From Bacteroidetes bacterium HLUCCA01 (GTDB lineage Bacteria > Bacteroidota > Rhodothermia > Balneolales > HLUCCA01), in assembly GCA_001314545.1 (NCBI GenBank), contig LIHN01000001.1:650180-714179 (forward strand): DNA of 64,000 nt, given 5' to 3'. Both the position numbers and the translations under genes were made by a program. The notes beneath the pieces are model-generated. The model made no database searches. It had not been told where the DNA came from and saw nothing but the letters and a program-made list of their open reading frames with translations. How positions within the stretch are numbered: position 1 is the first letter of the stretch; every line of letters starts with the position of its first letter. Below are positions 27,001 through 35,894 of this stretch, piece by piece.

Positions 27001-28130
27001 TCCAAATATACCTGTTCAATTTTATACAGGCCGTGCGACTGTGACATAACCCAGATAATACCTTCCTGGTCTTCAAAAATACCGGAAGGGTGCCGCAATC
27101 CAGAGATCTCCGTATCACCGATGTAAACGGCATCATTCCCAAGGTGAACGAAGGCATTATTTCTGGTAGTCAGGTGCCGGCGGGTCCATATCAGGTGATT
27201 AATCTGAACGGCAATGCGTTTTTGTTCCAGTGTAGCGGCATTTACAAAGTCATAGCCATCGTCTAGCATGAGCAGATACTCATTGGACTCCGCGAGGTAA
27301 TCAACCACTTTACCCACACCATCCATATCCGGCAGGTTGATAACTTCCTGCATATCAGGCAGTTTAAACAAGAAGTAATTTCTGGATGTTGAAATCCACA
27401 GGTGTCCGTTTCGGGGGAAAGCCGTCATTTCAAAGAGTCGGAATGTCTGCAAATGATCCGGCAGATTTCCAAGAAAACGGTATGTTCCATCTTTTTTGTG
27501 CCAGAATCCGCTGGTTGCGGCCAGATAAATCTCACGTTGCGAAATCGGGGATATCCCTTGAATTCTGCCAACACCCTCTGGCAAATTGAGTTTATAGAAC
27601 GTTTCCTCGCCATGATCATATCGATATACCCCCTGATCAGCCATAACCCACATCGATCCATCGCCACCAGACCGGACACGGGGTACATTCCCTAGCAGGT
27701 CGTGATAGGATATCAGACGTTCCGCAGACGGGTCGAACCGAGCAAGCAAACGGTTTTGAAATTGCAACCACAGATTTCCGTGTGCATCGTAATACAGGTA
27801 CGAAATGCGGTTGTTGGGAAAGCTTGCGTTATTGGAGGTACTGAATACCGTCATGTTGAAACCATCATAGCGTACCAGACCTTCATTGGTAGCCAGGTAC
27901 ACATAGCCGCTGGTATCCTGTGCAATATCATTGACGGCATTGAGTGGCAGGCCGTCATCCAGGCCATAACGGGTGACTTTGAAGGAGGTATTTCCGGCGG
28001 TAAAAATACCCGGTACCGGCTCTCTGATTTCAGGATCTGTGGCCTGATTGGTTACGGACTGCGTGAATCCATCGATTGCAGTCGTTAACAGTACCAGTAT
28101 TGTAGCGATGATGCAGCTGGATGTTGACAT
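24027..28130 (-). CDS. Hybrid two-component system: periplasmic propeller, kinase, receiver, AraC output
   Basis: A 1367-residue one-protein signalling system. Parts: N-terminal signal sequence; a periplasmic ligand-binding region of two propellers with 'Reg_prop'-like repeats (e.g. 'DTSGYVYLATNEGLVRYDG', about 30-700); a Y_Y_Y-type domain ending 'LRPGRYRFQLRA'; one membrane helix ('WFSGLMMIFAAVAVFGII'); HisKA with 'GITHDLRQPLTLI'; HATPase with 'GSGIGLYLVRELV'; receiver with 'MIVDDNEEYA' and 'ILSDVNMDGMDG'; and an AraC helix-turn-helix ending near 'AGLFRKEFKQAPSEL'. Relatives in Bacteroidota mostly control glycan-use loci, but no SusC/D or glycosidase gene is in the window, so its target is elsewhere. 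Confidence 0.93.
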   Translation of the reverse strand: MSTSSCIIATILVLLTTAIDGFTQSVTNQATDPEIREPVPGIFTAGNTSFKVTRYGLDDGLPLNAVNDIAQDTSGYVYLATNEGLVRYDGFNMTVFSTSNNASFPNNRISYLYYDAHGNLWLQFQNRLLARFDPSAERLISYHDLLGNVPRVRSGGDGSMWVMADQGVYRYDHGEETFYKLNLPEGVGRIQGISPISQREIYLAATSGFWHKKDGTYRFLGNLPDHLQTFRLFEMTAFPRNGHLWISTSRNYFLFKLPDMQEVINLPDMDGVGKVVDYLAESNEYLLMLDDGYDFVNAATLEQKRIAVQINHLIWTRRHLTTRNNAFVHLGNDAVYIGDTEISGLRHPSGIFEDQEGIIWVMSQSHGLYKIEQVYLENITDLGGHPISNVYSIFESAFRPGEYWAASYNRGVFRWNDSQVTVWNQANNKLRTGFVWFVGEDGYGRIYASEFGQGLHRLNEQEEWVPMSEQSNGILNDQVTVNALYHDIKPDGRQQTDRLIFGTNVGLVVQDSTGWYTINTIDNSGIPQVRSFARLPSGELLAGTAGGGLLALDEDLNLTWKLTQQDGLGSDYIRDIFTQSADTLWVVTESMGLNRIVLRGNKPAEIRQVTVQQGLLYNGTHRMIADGQGRIWISSSMGIMLTNLYHLNRTADHPDIPLVMVVINESAGMINREANGGVGNAGTFTSSGDLLIPNQRGITRIDPDQFYEALDFTVPVPVIEKLELPDKRNVFPVNNQLKLPLGERTFNIRFAVPKHRNSHTLQIAYMMSGVDTRWQQVEDYFIARYTDLRPGRYRFQLRAVQADGNLRTSYLFLDVPHFFYETRWFSGLMMIFAAVAVFGIIRYREEQQLRFGHIQELVDRQTLQLQRYSEQRDRFYAGITHDLRQPLTLIMGPLELLLKTNRLKSDEWVRHYLTMINRNAQRMENLINQMEEVTHLEGSETPFRLKPFDLQEFTRQIIGHILDQPGYTNFPIHLEINADSLYALIERDAWERVVINLIENAWQHAYSTKGFQISFRRHTGHAEVRFRDFGQGINPDLIPRLFDYKSKGSDSQGSGIGLYLVRELVHRMKGTIRVESTGHEGTVLVVRLRAANTQLQAAVSVAVQPDLPAETETHNLNTLMNHADRPKVMIVDDNEEYAAYMVEQLRTDYQLLSCSSSMAATQMVTEFKPDLILSDVNMDGMDGHTLVRTIRSMDQFRTLPVIFLSGNAHDSFVQKGLSSGADVYLTKPVSTEVVRTQIQVLFQREERLRNADVLVHEAEKEHELVRQVTELIYRHIGNTQLSPEMLADALHTSRATLYRDWKKVMPATLKKFILKIRLQEARKLIGQEGYTVKMAAISVGIRDAGYFAGLFRKEFKQAPSELKKIGT

Positions 28131-28258
28131 ACTTAAAAATCAGCACGCAACCGGCTGCGCAGACATTAATTAAGCTTTTTTAATATTGCGTATATTGAGC
28201 CTCTTCGGTTCACTTTATCCATAAACTTGGCCACAGTCCAGCCGATATACCTCCATCC

Positions 28259-28624
28259 GTGAAACAAACCCTGAAATACCACATGCTCCGTCGACGGCAA
28301 AATGTACTCTACCTGGCGATTATTCTGACCGGGTTTTTCCTGCACCTGCTGCTGTGGGACCAGGATTTCCTGCAACGGTTGGGTCGCAGTCTGAGCAGCT
28401 GGTCGGCCTTTACCGCAATGACCGATGCCATCTTTGCCTGGGTCCGGTTTTATCTGATACGTGGTATCGGTGTCTGGATGGTCATGATGGCGGTATTTCT
28501 GCTGTTTGTGGTTCTGCCGATGCTCTCCCGCTGGAAGTATCTGCCCATCAAACCCAGTCCCCTGCTGGCGGTCACGGTCTCCGTGTACTTTTTCCTGGCG
28601 ATGAAATTGTTGGGCGTGTATTGA
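28259..28624 (+). CDS. Small membrane protein, unknown
   Basis: A 121-residue protein from a GTG start (an ATG lies eight codons later at 28283). It has three hydrophobic segments ('LYLAIILTGFFLHLLLW', 'GVWMVMMAVFLLFVVLPML', 'SPLLAVTVSVYFFLAMKLL'). No family is recognised. It is divergent from the hybrid regulator at 28130 with 128 bp between, and is followed by the glycosylase gene 41-68 bp downstream, so both may share a transcript. Confidence 0.6.
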   Translation: MKQTLKYHMLRRRQNVLYLAIILTGFFLHLLLWDQDFLQRLGRSLSSWSAFTAMTDAIFAWVRFYLIRGIGVWMVMMAVFLLFVVLPMLSRWKYLPIKPSPLLAVTVSVYFFLAMKLLGVY

Positions 28625-28692
28625 TGTTTTCGGAGTAAACCATCCTGTTAACCAGCCCTGACGGCGTGTCGGGGCCTCTTGCCCAAGCTTCT

Positions 28693-29652
28693 ATGCAACA
28701 CTGGACCATCGCCTCCATCGCCCCGCACGACTTCTTCCTGTGCCTGGACATTGACCCTTATTTCGATCATGAACATGATCCCATGCTGATTTTTGAGCAG
28801 GGATTCACCCGACCTATTCCCGTGGGTGACCGTGATGTGCTCATGACTATCCGGTTCAACGGCGATCCCGAGGCGCCGGAGTTTACCGTTTCGGCACACG
28901 ATTTGATTAGCGCCGGAGAGCGGGAAACGGCCACCACGGCAATTCGCCGGATCCTCGGCTGCGATATCGACCTGAAACCATTGTATGAAGCCGCCGAATC
29001 CGACCCGGTACTGACCCCGAAAATCCGGGAGCTTTATGGATTCAAGCGTATGGCCCGGGCCAGTTTTTTTGAAGATGCCATGAACCGTGTGATTCAGACG
29101 CAGATTTCCCACAAGCCAACGGCCCGAAAAATGGTGTATGGGGTTCGTGAAGCCTACGGGCAGCGGCTGGATGGTCCGGGCGGACCTATTGCGAGCTGGC
29201 CGCGACCCGAGCAGCTGGTGGGTGCCGATCCGGAGGCCATGAAAAAACACGGACTTTCGCTGCGAAAAGGGGAGTATGTGGTGGGTTTGGCCCACGAAGT
29301 CTTATCCGGCAATCTGGATGTGCAGGCACTGGAGGAGGCAACCCCGCAGGAATTCTACGAGCGGGTTACGCAGATTCGGGGCTTTGGTCCTACCACGGCG
29401 CAGGATCTCATGCTCTACCGGAACCGACCGGACGCGTTTTTTCCCAGTCGCATCGATAAGGGTGAGGAGCGCGGATTACGCTACTGGATTATCCGCAGCT
29501 ACGGCGGCGATCCGTCCGCCACATCGGAGGAGCAATTTCAGGGGATGATTGCAGCGTGGCAGGGGTACGAAGCCGCTGCGCTGGAATACCTGTTTGCCGA
29601 CTGGCTGCTCAGCGAGAAACGCCGTCGACTGGCGGCCCGCAAAAAGGGCTGA
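28693..29652 (+). CDS. AlkA-like DNA glycosylase (HhH-GPD family)
   Basis: A protein of 319 residues from the ATG at 28693; a GTG nine codons earlier is the alternative. It has an N-terminal AlkA-like domain followed by a helix-hairpin-helix GPD region: 'FEDAMNRVIQTQIS' opening the glycosylase core, 'VTQIRGFGPTTAQDLML' as hairpin, and 'FFPSRIDKGEERGL', where the Asp would be the catalytic residue. The spacing around that Asp is one residue longer than in AlkA, so activity is likely but not certain. It probably removes alkylated bases in base excision repair. Confidence 0.75.
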   Translation: MQHWTIASIAPHDFFLCLDIDPYFDHEHDPMLIFEQGFTRPIPVGDRDVLMTIRFNGDPEAPEFTVSAHDLISAGERETATTAIRRILGCDIDLKPLYEAAESDPVLTPKIRELYGFKRMARASFFEDAMNRVIQTQISHKPTARKMVYGVREAYGQRLDGPGGPIASWPRPEQLVGADPEAMKKHGLSLRKGEYVVGLAHEVLSGNLDVQALEEATPQEFYERVTQIRGFGPTTAQDLMLYRNRPDAFFPSRIDKGEERGLRYWIIRSYGGDPSATSEEQFQGMIAAWQGYEAAALEYLFADWLLSEKRRRLAARKKG

Positions 29653-29829
29653 CCAATCAAGCAGCCCGCATCTATCGGCAGCAGTCTCTTTCTGGCTGAA
29701 CAGCACAACCCCGGCCGGTTAACATGGCGGCCCGCAATAAAGGCTGATCGCCCATGCAGACCGCGTACACACGCATCGGATTCAGTCCGGCTCAGGCAAC
29801 CCACTGCCGACCAGCCTGTACGGCGATGG

Positions 29830-30081
29830 TCAGCGCAGCAAATGGTTGATTTCAGCGGCCAGCGCAGTGTCTTTTTCAGTGACCGTATGACCGGCATCGT
29901 GGGTGGTAAGTTTCACACGAACATGCTTGTATCCGTAGATATCGATATCCGGATGGTGCTGCGCGCGTTCAGCCAGAGGCAGGATGTTGTTGACAAACTC
30001 CACTGCTTCAACAAAATTGGCAAAGGTAAACTCGCGTGTGAGCAGGTGGTCTGTTTCGGTCCAGTGTTCGGGAATAGTCAT
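29830..30081 (-). CDS. 4a-hydroxytetrahydrobiopterin dehydratase (pterin carbinolamine dehydratase)
   Basis: A protein of 83 residues from the ATG at 30081; a TTG five codons upstream is less likely. The family motif is clear: 'ERAQHHPDIDIYGYKHVRV' with the catalytic His pair, then 'LTTHDAGHTVTEKD'. It dehydrates 4a-hydroxytetrahydrobiopterin; in some bacteria it also serves as an assembly factor for molybdopterin enzymes. No aromatic amino acid hydroxylase is adjacent. The 177 bp between the glycosylase stop and this gene hold nothing else recognisable. Confidence 0.88.
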   Translation of the reverse strand: MTIPEHWTETDHLLTREFTFANFVEAVEFVNNILPLAERAQHHPDIDIYGYKHVRVKLTTHDAGHTVTEKDTALAAEINHLLR

Positions 30082-30328
30082 AATCAGGTTTATCAAGGTG
30101 AGTTTTGGTGAAAAAACGACGGTACTGCGACCTCGTTACCTGAAACAACAAGGCACGGCCTGCCAAAGATTCCATCGCAGCCGATTTTGCTTTGAATAGT
30201 CGTGGAAAACCCGCAAATTACGACAATTCGCACCATGTAAGCGCTATCATTTTACGCCGGGAAGTCGAACCCTGTGCGGGCCTCCGGCCTGATTTCATTC
30301 ACAAGACCGTTAATTTTGCACCACCACC

Positions 30329-31816
30329 ATGCTTGAAATTCAACGAAAGTTAACCAACAGTTTTTATGCGCTTCTGGCGCTGCCGGCAACGGCGATGGGA
30401 TTTGCCTTGTCTGTACAGATTTCGGCGCTCAGCTGGATTCTGAGTACCCAATACGGTCTGGACATCAAAGACGTGGGCCTGGTCTGGGCCGCAGGACCTA
30501 TTGCCGGAATTCTGGGTCAGGTGATTGTAGGTATCATCAGCGACAAGGTGTGGTTCTGGGACGGTCGGCGCCGACCCTTTATTCTCATCGGGGGTGTGCT
30601 CTCCGCCCTGATGCTGCTGGCCCTGCCCAATATCGGGGTCATCTCTGCGGCCCTGGGTATTGACGGGATTCTGGGTGTGGCCATCACCATTGCCCTGATC
30701 CTGGACCTGGCAATCAATGTGAGTTTTAATCCCACCCGGTCCATTATTGCCGACGTGACCCCGGAAGGCAGGCCCCGCACCCGCGGTTACACCTGGATGC
30801 AGACCATTTCAGGATCTTTCGGGGTGCTGGCTTACGCAATCGGTGCTGTTTTCGGAAATTTCGCCCTGATTTACTTCGGAGTCTTCCTCGTACTGGCATT
30901 CTCCCTGGTTCCGCCATTTTTCATCAAGGAACCCCGTACGTTATCCGATGACGATGCGGTCGACCTGACAGCCGATGCAGCGGGTGGTCCCAGTCAGCAG
31001 GCCGCTGATGTTCCCGCGAATGCCCAGGCAACCTCGCCGGAAGAAATCTTCCGCATCATCTATCCGCTCTGGGGCTTTCTGGGCTACTCCATTTATGCCC
31101 TGGCTACCCGACTGGGTGCTCCTGCTGTGCCCTTCTACATCATGGAAATCATTTTTGGCGTGGCAACAATCCTGCTCATAACCCGTGCCTTGATGACTTC
31201 GGAAGAGGGACATTCCCGTGAAGTGGGAGGACTCATTGGTTTTCAGAAGGTACTGGCTGCGCACTCGTTTACGTGGATCGGCGTTCAGACGATGTTTATC
31301 TACCTGTATGCCTATGTTGACTACAGCTTTACTGATATTACCGACGCCCAGCTGGGTCGCATCGTATCCATCAGCTTTTTGTCGCTCAACCTGGTTGGCG
31401 CCCTGCTTCCTGCATTTGTGCTGGAGCCCTATGCGGCCAAAAACGGTCGGGTACGGACGCATATGCTCTCCATTGCGGTAATGGCGGTCGGGTATCTGGG
31501 GGTATTGTTTCTGGGGGTCAACGCCCTCATGATTTACCTGATGATGGCCGTTGTTGGTGTAGGCTGGGCTGCCACCATCTCCCTGCCCTTTGCCATTATG
31601 TCGCAGAAAATCCCGAAATCGAAGATGGGGCTGTATATGGGACTTTTCAATCTGAGTGTGGTGCTGCCCCAGCTGGTTGCCAGTTTAGGGGTGGGTGAGG
31701 CAATCAACAATACGGCAAGCAAAAGTCTGACCCTGTGGATCTGCGCCATAACCGTCGGCATCTCGGCCCTGGCATGGTCTATGGTTAAAGAACCCATCGA
31801 TCACGACTCCGAGTAG
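30329..31816 (+). CDS. MFS transporter, SLC45/sucrose-proton symporter-like
   Basis: A 495-residue, 12-helix transporter. The loop 2-3 motif 'GIISDKVWFWDGRRRPFIL' with its GRRRP core is typical of the SLC45/GPH-like sugar symporters, as are 'NPTRSIIADVTPEGRPRTRG' and the 'LSWILSTQYGL' first-helix region. Charged and disordered residues around 210-230 form the central cytoplasmic loop. It probably takes up a disaccharide with protons; the substrate cannot be read from sequence. It is a single gene ended by a clear terminator. Confidence 0.85.
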   Translation: MLEIQRKLTNSFYALLALPATAMGFALSVQISALSWILSTQYGLDIKDVGLVWAAGPIAGILGQVIVGIISDKVWFWDGRRRPFILIGGVLSALMLLALPNIGVISAALGIDGILGVAITIALILDLAINVSFNPTRSIIADVTPEGRPRTRGYTWMQTISGSFGVLAYAIGAVFGNFALIYFGVFLVLAFSLVPPFFIKEPRTLSDDDAVDLTADAAGGPSQQAADVPANAQATSPEEIFRIIYPLWGFLGYSIYALATRLGAPAVPFYIMEIIFGVATILLITRALMTSEEGHSREVGGLIGFQKVLAAHSFTWIGVQTMFIYLYAYVDYSFTDITDAQLGRIVSISFLSLNLVGALLPAFVLEPYAAKNGRVRTHMLSIAVMAVGYLGVLFLGVNALMIYLMMAVVGVGWAATISLPFAIMSQKIPKSKMGLYMGLFNLSVVLPQLVASLGVGEAINNTASKSLTLWICAITVGISALAWSMVKEPIDHDSE

Positions 31817-31846
31817 TATTTTTATTCATTTTATACTGCACTGACG

Positions 31847-31880
31847 AAGGCGACTATCGCAAAAGATGGTCGCCTTTTTT
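31847..31880 (+). terminator. Rho-independent terminator of the MFS transporter gene
   Basis: Arms aaggcgactatc (31847-31858) and gatggtcgcctt (31865-31876) pair over 12 bp with one G-U, and a T run continues to 31880. It lies 30 bp after the transporter stop. Confidence 0.88.
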
Positions 31881-31909
31881 ATGAGCAGCGGTTATATTGC
31901 ATAACGATG

Positions 31910-32515
31910 TTACTCAAATACGGTTTCAATCTGCTGCCAGAAATATCGGGGAACCAGCAAGATTTCATCGTGCATATCGGTGCGGATATATTGGTTGAGT
32001 CCCTGAACGGTGCGTTCCCCAAATTGAATGGCAACAACCGATTCACGGCCCCCCTCCTCACGAATGCCTACCCGCATACACCCGGTTGGCTGATCCAGTC
32101 CATACGACTCGGCAACATACTGAGGCTCGATGTGCGCATCCGGGGTCATATTGGAAAAAAACGTCTGCCAGCGTGCAAAAACCGGCGGATTATCCACCAC
32201 GGCAACCTGCCGCATCGCCGCGGCGTCACCCCCCGTTCCGGAGTCACACTGCACGGGACCTTCGTAAAAGCTGAGCCGGTCGGCGTCCAGTTGCAGCATA
32301 CGCCCGGCCTGCGGCCAGAACACCTCGATAAATACAATCTGCTCCGGCTCAACCCCTAAGACAGGCTGATACTCGGTATGTGAATGGTCGTGGTGATGGT
32401 GGTGGTGTACCAGCTCACCGGATCCGCCATGTTCGTGACTGTGCAGGGCCATGTAGGTGTAAATGCCCAGAGCGACCAACGCCAGCACCGCTAAAATTCG
32501 GGTAGAAACGGGCAT
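31910..32515 (-). CDS. Membrane-anchored auxiliary protein of a GldG-type ABC set, His-rich (DUF4340-like position)
   Basis: A 201-residue protein from the ATG at 32515. One N-terminal helix ('ILAVLALVALGIYTYMAL') is followed by a stretch with eleven His between residues 25 and 46, including six in a row. A globular part follows ('IVFIEVFWPQAGRMLQLD', 'LNQYIRTDMHDEILLVP'). Its location, 2 bp after the GldG-like stop, is the usual place of DUF4340 proteins, but I cannot confirm the domain by eye. The His run may bind metal. Start chosen to follow the preceding stop. Confidence 0.6.
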   Translation of the reverse strand: MPVSTRILAVLALVALGIYTYMALHSHEHGGSGELVHHHHHHDHSHTEYQPVLGVEPEQIVFIEVFWPQAGRMLQLDADRLSFYEGPVQCDSGTGGDAAAMRQVAVVDNPPVFARWQTFFSNMTPDAHIEPQYVAESYGLDQPTGCMRVGIREEGGRESVVAIQFGERTVQGLNQYIRTDMHDEILLVPRYFWQQIETVFE

Positions 32516-32517
32516 AA

Positions 32518-33885
32518 TCAGGCCCTCCTGCGTACCCACCACACCCCAATTCCTGCCAGCAGAAACAGGCCGGGCATCAGTGCGGTCGTAATCAGAAAGG
32601 TGAAGCGCATCTGGGAATTGGTCAGATTTACCAGCGGCAGCTCGTAGGTGGCAGCGGGTAAGTCGAGCCGGTCATCGGCCCCCATGAGCCAGTTGATGGT
32701 ATTGGACAACAGGCGTTGATTGCCCATCAGACTCAGGTATTCATTCGCGCCCACATCGCCGTCGCCGATGACGGCGATTTTCGTACGGTCGGAACCCGTG
32801 CCTGCCTCGCTGATCATCATCAGATCATACGACTGCACCGGAAGGTCGAGGGTGCGCAGTTGTTCAAGCTGTTCGGGTGAGGACACGGCCATACTGCGAG
32901 CGGTAGAGCTGAACAGGGTGGTTACGTTGATATGGTCGGGAAGGTTGTCGGCAACACGCAGCGACTGCGTGCCCGGATAAAAGGTCAACGGCAGGCGTTC
33001 GGTTACGGGGTGGCGGGTGTAGCGACCGGTAGCCGGAGCGGTCGCATCGTTCCAGAAGTGATTCCCGAAATCAACTACCAGATCGTTCTGGGGCACAATT
33101 CCGTAGTCGGAGAGCACCTGCCCTAGTCCGCCGTCACGGAAACCATCGAGCATGGCCAGCAGCTTGCCGCCCCCGGCCAGATAATTGCGAAGTGCATTCA
33201 GTGATTCGGGCGGGAACACCTCCGAGGGCGATACCACCACTACCAGGTCGGCATCATCGGGCACAGGCTGACCGGTCTGCAGGAAAAGCTCCTCCACCGA
33301 ATGTCCCATGAGTTCCAGCTGTTCGCGCAGTTTGCCAAGGCCCCGGGCCTCATGGATGAAAATAGGCCGGTCATGTTCCCCCTCGCCCTCCAGATGGTCT
33401 TCGGAAACCGTACTGTACAGGTCGTACTCACCATGGCCTGCCGTGAAATAGATGGTTCTGCCACCGGTGTTCAGCATCCGGTACAAGCCGTTGGTGATGC
33501 TCACCTCATCACCGCCGCTCACCTCCTCCACACGATCGCCCATCTTGATGACGGTGGTTCCCTGGAAGGTGACCCCCATACTGCGGGCTACCGAGGGATG
33601 GGTATTGATGTCGTAGGCGCGGGTGGTGATCAGCGGCTGGCGGCGTTCATACTCGGCCAGCAGCTCCAATGCCGGTCGGAAACGGGGATCGGCAGCAATG
33701 TAGAAATGGGTGATTTCAACGGGCTCCGTGATGCGCGCCAGGATGTCGTCGGAGACACGCGAAAGCGAATAGAGCCCCTCGCGGGTGGTGTCCAGCCGTA
33801 CGCCGGAGGCCTGCCCGATCAGGTTCACCAATACTACCACAGTCAGAGCCAGGGCTGCCGTCAGATAAATGTAACGTTGATTCAT
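32518..33885 (-). CDS. GldG-family ABC transporter auxiliary protein
   Basis: A 455-residue protein with an N-terminal helix ('YIYLTAALALTVVVLVNLI'), a large extracytoplasmic domain with the GldG/ABC-auxiliary pattern ('LDTTREGLYSLSRVSDDIL', 'YDINTHPSVARSMGV', 'IYFTAGHGEYD', 'LVVVVSPSEVFPPESLNAL', 'GGGKLLAMLDGF'), and a C-terminal helix ('LITTALMPGLFLLAGIGVWWV') ending in basic residues. Such proteins work with an ABC-2 permease and ATPase; in gliding Bacteroidota they form GldA/F/G. The full set lies upstream here. No other gliding gene is visible, so a gliding role is not implied. Confidence 0.85.
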   Translation of the reverse strand: MNQRYIYLTAALALTVVVLVNLIGQASGVRLDTTREGLYSLSRVSDDILARITEPVEITHFYIAADPRFRPALELLAEYERRQPLITTRAYDINTHPSVARSMGVTFQGTTVIKMGDRVEEVSGGDEVSITNGLYRMLNTGGRTIYFTAGHGEYDLYSTVSEDHLEGEGEHDRPIFIHEARGLGKLREQLELMGHSVEELFLQTGQPVPDDADLVVVVSPSEVFPPESLNALRNYLAGGGKLLAMLDGFRDGGLGQVLSDYGIVPQNDLVVDFGNHFWNDATAPATGRYTRHPVTERLPLTFYPGTQSLRVADNLPDHINVTTLFSSTARSMAVSSPEQLEQLRTLDLPVQSYDLMMISEAGTGSDRTKIAVIGDGDVGANEYLSLMGNQRLLSNTINWLMGADDRLDLPAATYELPLVNLTNSQMRFTFLITTALMPGLFLLAGIGVWWVRRRA

Positions 33886-34026
33886 ACGGGTCTTTTTTCC
33901 GGTTCAGGGTAAACGTTGGATTAACATGTTGGAACGTCGGTGGCGGGTTGCCTCAGGCAACGACCGATGCCGGCACCGCGCGAAAACGGGAGACTCACAG
34001 CCGGAATCCGGCCGGGGGAGCTGGAA

Positions 34027-34755
34027 TCAGGCGATGTAGCGCCGGCGGTAGACCGTAAACCAGCTAAGCGTGTAAAACAGCCCGATCAGACTCAGCATGT
34101 ACATGACCGAGGCCAGCGGCACGATGCCCCGCACAAACTCACCATGATGATGGGAAACCGAAAGCTGTCGAAACGAAATTCCCAGCTCGCCCAGCACATT
34201 GAAATTATCCAGGTAGGAGGCGAACCAGAGGATGATCAGGATACCGGTGGTGCCAACCGCGGCTACAATCTGGTTTTTGGAGGCCGATGAGACGAAAAGC
34301 CCGACAGCCAGGTACACACAACCGAGCAGGAAAATACCCAGATACCCCGCCAGAATCGGACCCGGATCCGGATCGCCGTAGGCGAACAGCGGAATCAGAA
34401 ACACCAGCGATCCCGCCAGTCCGATCAGAAGTACGGTTACAGCGGCCAGGTACTTGCCCAGTATAATGGTGCTGTAGGAAACGGGAAGGGTGAACAGCAA
34501 TTCCATCGAACCCGACTGATTTTCCTCAGCCAGCAGTCGCATGGTGATAGCCGGCGCCAGCAGGAGCAGCAGAATCGCCATATTATGAAACGCATTGGTC
34601 ATGGCGGCAACCTGCAGATAGAACAGGCTGAAGGAGAAAAAGTACCCGCTGACCAGCAGGAAAATCGGCAGTACGATGTAGGCGATGGGGCTCCAGAAAT
34701 AGTTGTAGAGCTCTTTTCGCCAGATAACGCCAAGGGTGCGGAAATACGAAGCCAT
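34027..34755 (-). CDS. ABC-2 type permease (GldF-like)
   Basis: A 242-residue permease with six hydrophobic segments. Typical ABC-2 sequence includes 'ELYNYFWSPIAYIVLPIFLL', 'LLLAPAITMRLLAEE', 'GSMELLFTLPVS' and a C-terminal 'FYTLSWFTVYRRR'. The stop of the ATPase gene lies 3 bp upstream of its ATG. A 141-bp stretch without recognised content separates it from the GldG-like gene. Confidence 0.88.
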   Translation of the reverse strand: MASYFRTLGVIWRKELYNYFWSPIAYIVLPIFLLVSGYFFSFSLFYLQVAAMTNAFHNMAILLLLLAPAITMRLLAEENQSGSMELLFTLPVSYSTIILGKYLAAVTVLLIGLAGSLVFLIPLFAYGDPDPGPILAGYLGIFLLGCVYLAVGLFVSSASKNQIVAAVGTTGILIILWFASYLDNFNVLGELGISFRQLSVSHHHGEFVRGIVPLASVMYMLSLIGLFYTLSWFTVYRRRYIA

Positions 34756-34758
34756 AAA

Positions 34759-35847
34759 TCAGTTTTTCATGTAGTGTAGAATGGTTTGTTCGAGTTCGCT
34801 TTCCCTGGGCATCACGCCAAGCACCGGTATTCCGGCGCCAAGGAGGCTGGAGAGTAACCGATTCTGCAAGCCATCATCGTCGGGCAGTTCGGCATAGATC
34901 CGTGCGATGTGCTCCCCGTTGCCGGCCCGGTTCTCGTCTGCCGAGCCGGTACCCTCCCGGGTGTCGACCGGGTTTGCCGATGCATTCCCGGAGCTGTCGG
35001 TGCTGCTGTGCGAGGGCACATCCATACCGACCGGTCCGGCGGAAGCGGTGTTTTCTGCTGCACCTTCGTGCATCGTCAGCCGCACGCCGTCCACCTCCTG
35101 CAGGGACGCGAGTGCCAGGGAAACGGCATCCATACCGGCAGCCGGAACCCGTACGCGGACCACCAGACTGCGACGGTCGTCACGGGCAACGGCGGTGCTT
35201 CGCAGCTGCTCGGCATAACGTACCCTGCCCTGGCGGATAACCACGATGCGGTTGCACAGGTGCTGGACTTCCTGCATGATGTGGGTGCTGAAAATAACGG
35301 CGGCATCGGTGGCACAATTCCGGATGATGGACCGGGTTTCATTGATCTGGCCGGGATCCAGGCTGGCGGTGGGTTCATCCAGCAGCAGAATTTTCGGGGA
35401 GGCGAGGAGGGCCTGGGCCAGCCCGACCCGCTGACGGTACCCCTTGGAGAGCTTGCCGATTTCACGACCGGTCATGGGCCCGAGTTTGCACTTATCGATG
35501 GCATCATCCATGGCCCTGCGCTGCTCGCCGGCGGGGATCTGTCGCATGGAAGCCATAAACCGGAGGTAATCACGCACTTTCATGAAGGGGTACAGCGGCG
35601 GGGTTTCCGGCTGGTAGCCCAAAATCCGGCGTATCTCCGCATCCTGCGTGCGCAGGTCGAGGCCGGCTATCCGGGCCGTTCCGCTGGTGGGAGCCGTGGC
35701 GCAGGCCAGCATACGCAGGGTAGTCGTTTTCCCGGCTCCGTTCGGACCGATAAAGCCCATAATTTCTCCGGGACCTACCTGAAAGGAAACATCCTGCACA
35801 ATGACATTCCCGTCAATTTTTTTGGTCAGCGACTGTACGTCAATCAT
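34759..35847 (-). CDS. ABC transporter ATP-binding protein (GldA-like) with long C-terminal tail
   Basis: A 362-residue subunit. Walker A 'GPNGAGKTTT' (about 33-42), signature 'LSKGYRQRVGLAQALL', Walker B 'ILLLDEPTASLDP' and H-loop 'STHIMQEV' are complete. After about residue 230 comes a regulatory domain interrupted by a Ser/Asn/Gly-rich linker of about 45 residues ('HSSTDSSGNASANPVD'), then a structured end ('IPVLGVMPRESELEQTILHY') typical of the DUF4162-like tail. It is the first gene of the ABC set. Confidence 0.9.
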   Translation of the reverse strand: MIDVQSLTKKIDGNVIVQDVSFQVGPGEIMGFIGPNGAGKTTTLRMLACATAPTSGTARIAGLDLRTQDAEIRRILGYQPETPPLYPFMKVRDYLRFMASMRQIPAGEQRRAMDDAIDKCKLGPMTGREIGKLSKGYRQRVGLAQALLASPKILLLDEPTASLDPGQINETRSIIRNCATDAAVIFSTHIMQEVQHLCNRIVVIRQGRVRYAEQLRSTAVARDDRRSLVVRVRVPAAGMDAVSLALASLQEVDGVRLTMHEGAAENTASAGPVGMDVPSHSSTDSSGNASANPVDTREGTGSADENRAGNGEHIARIYAELPDDDGLQNRLLSSLLGAGIPVLGVMPRESELEQTILHYMKN

Positions 35848-35894
35848 GAAACACGTTGATTACGATGGTGATAAATGCAACCGGCTACCGGCCC

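Noticed and set aside
32380-32450. Cloning-tag contamination suggested by six consecutive His codons
   Set aside because: The run lies inside a native gene among other His residues and is flanked by ordinary genomic sequence.
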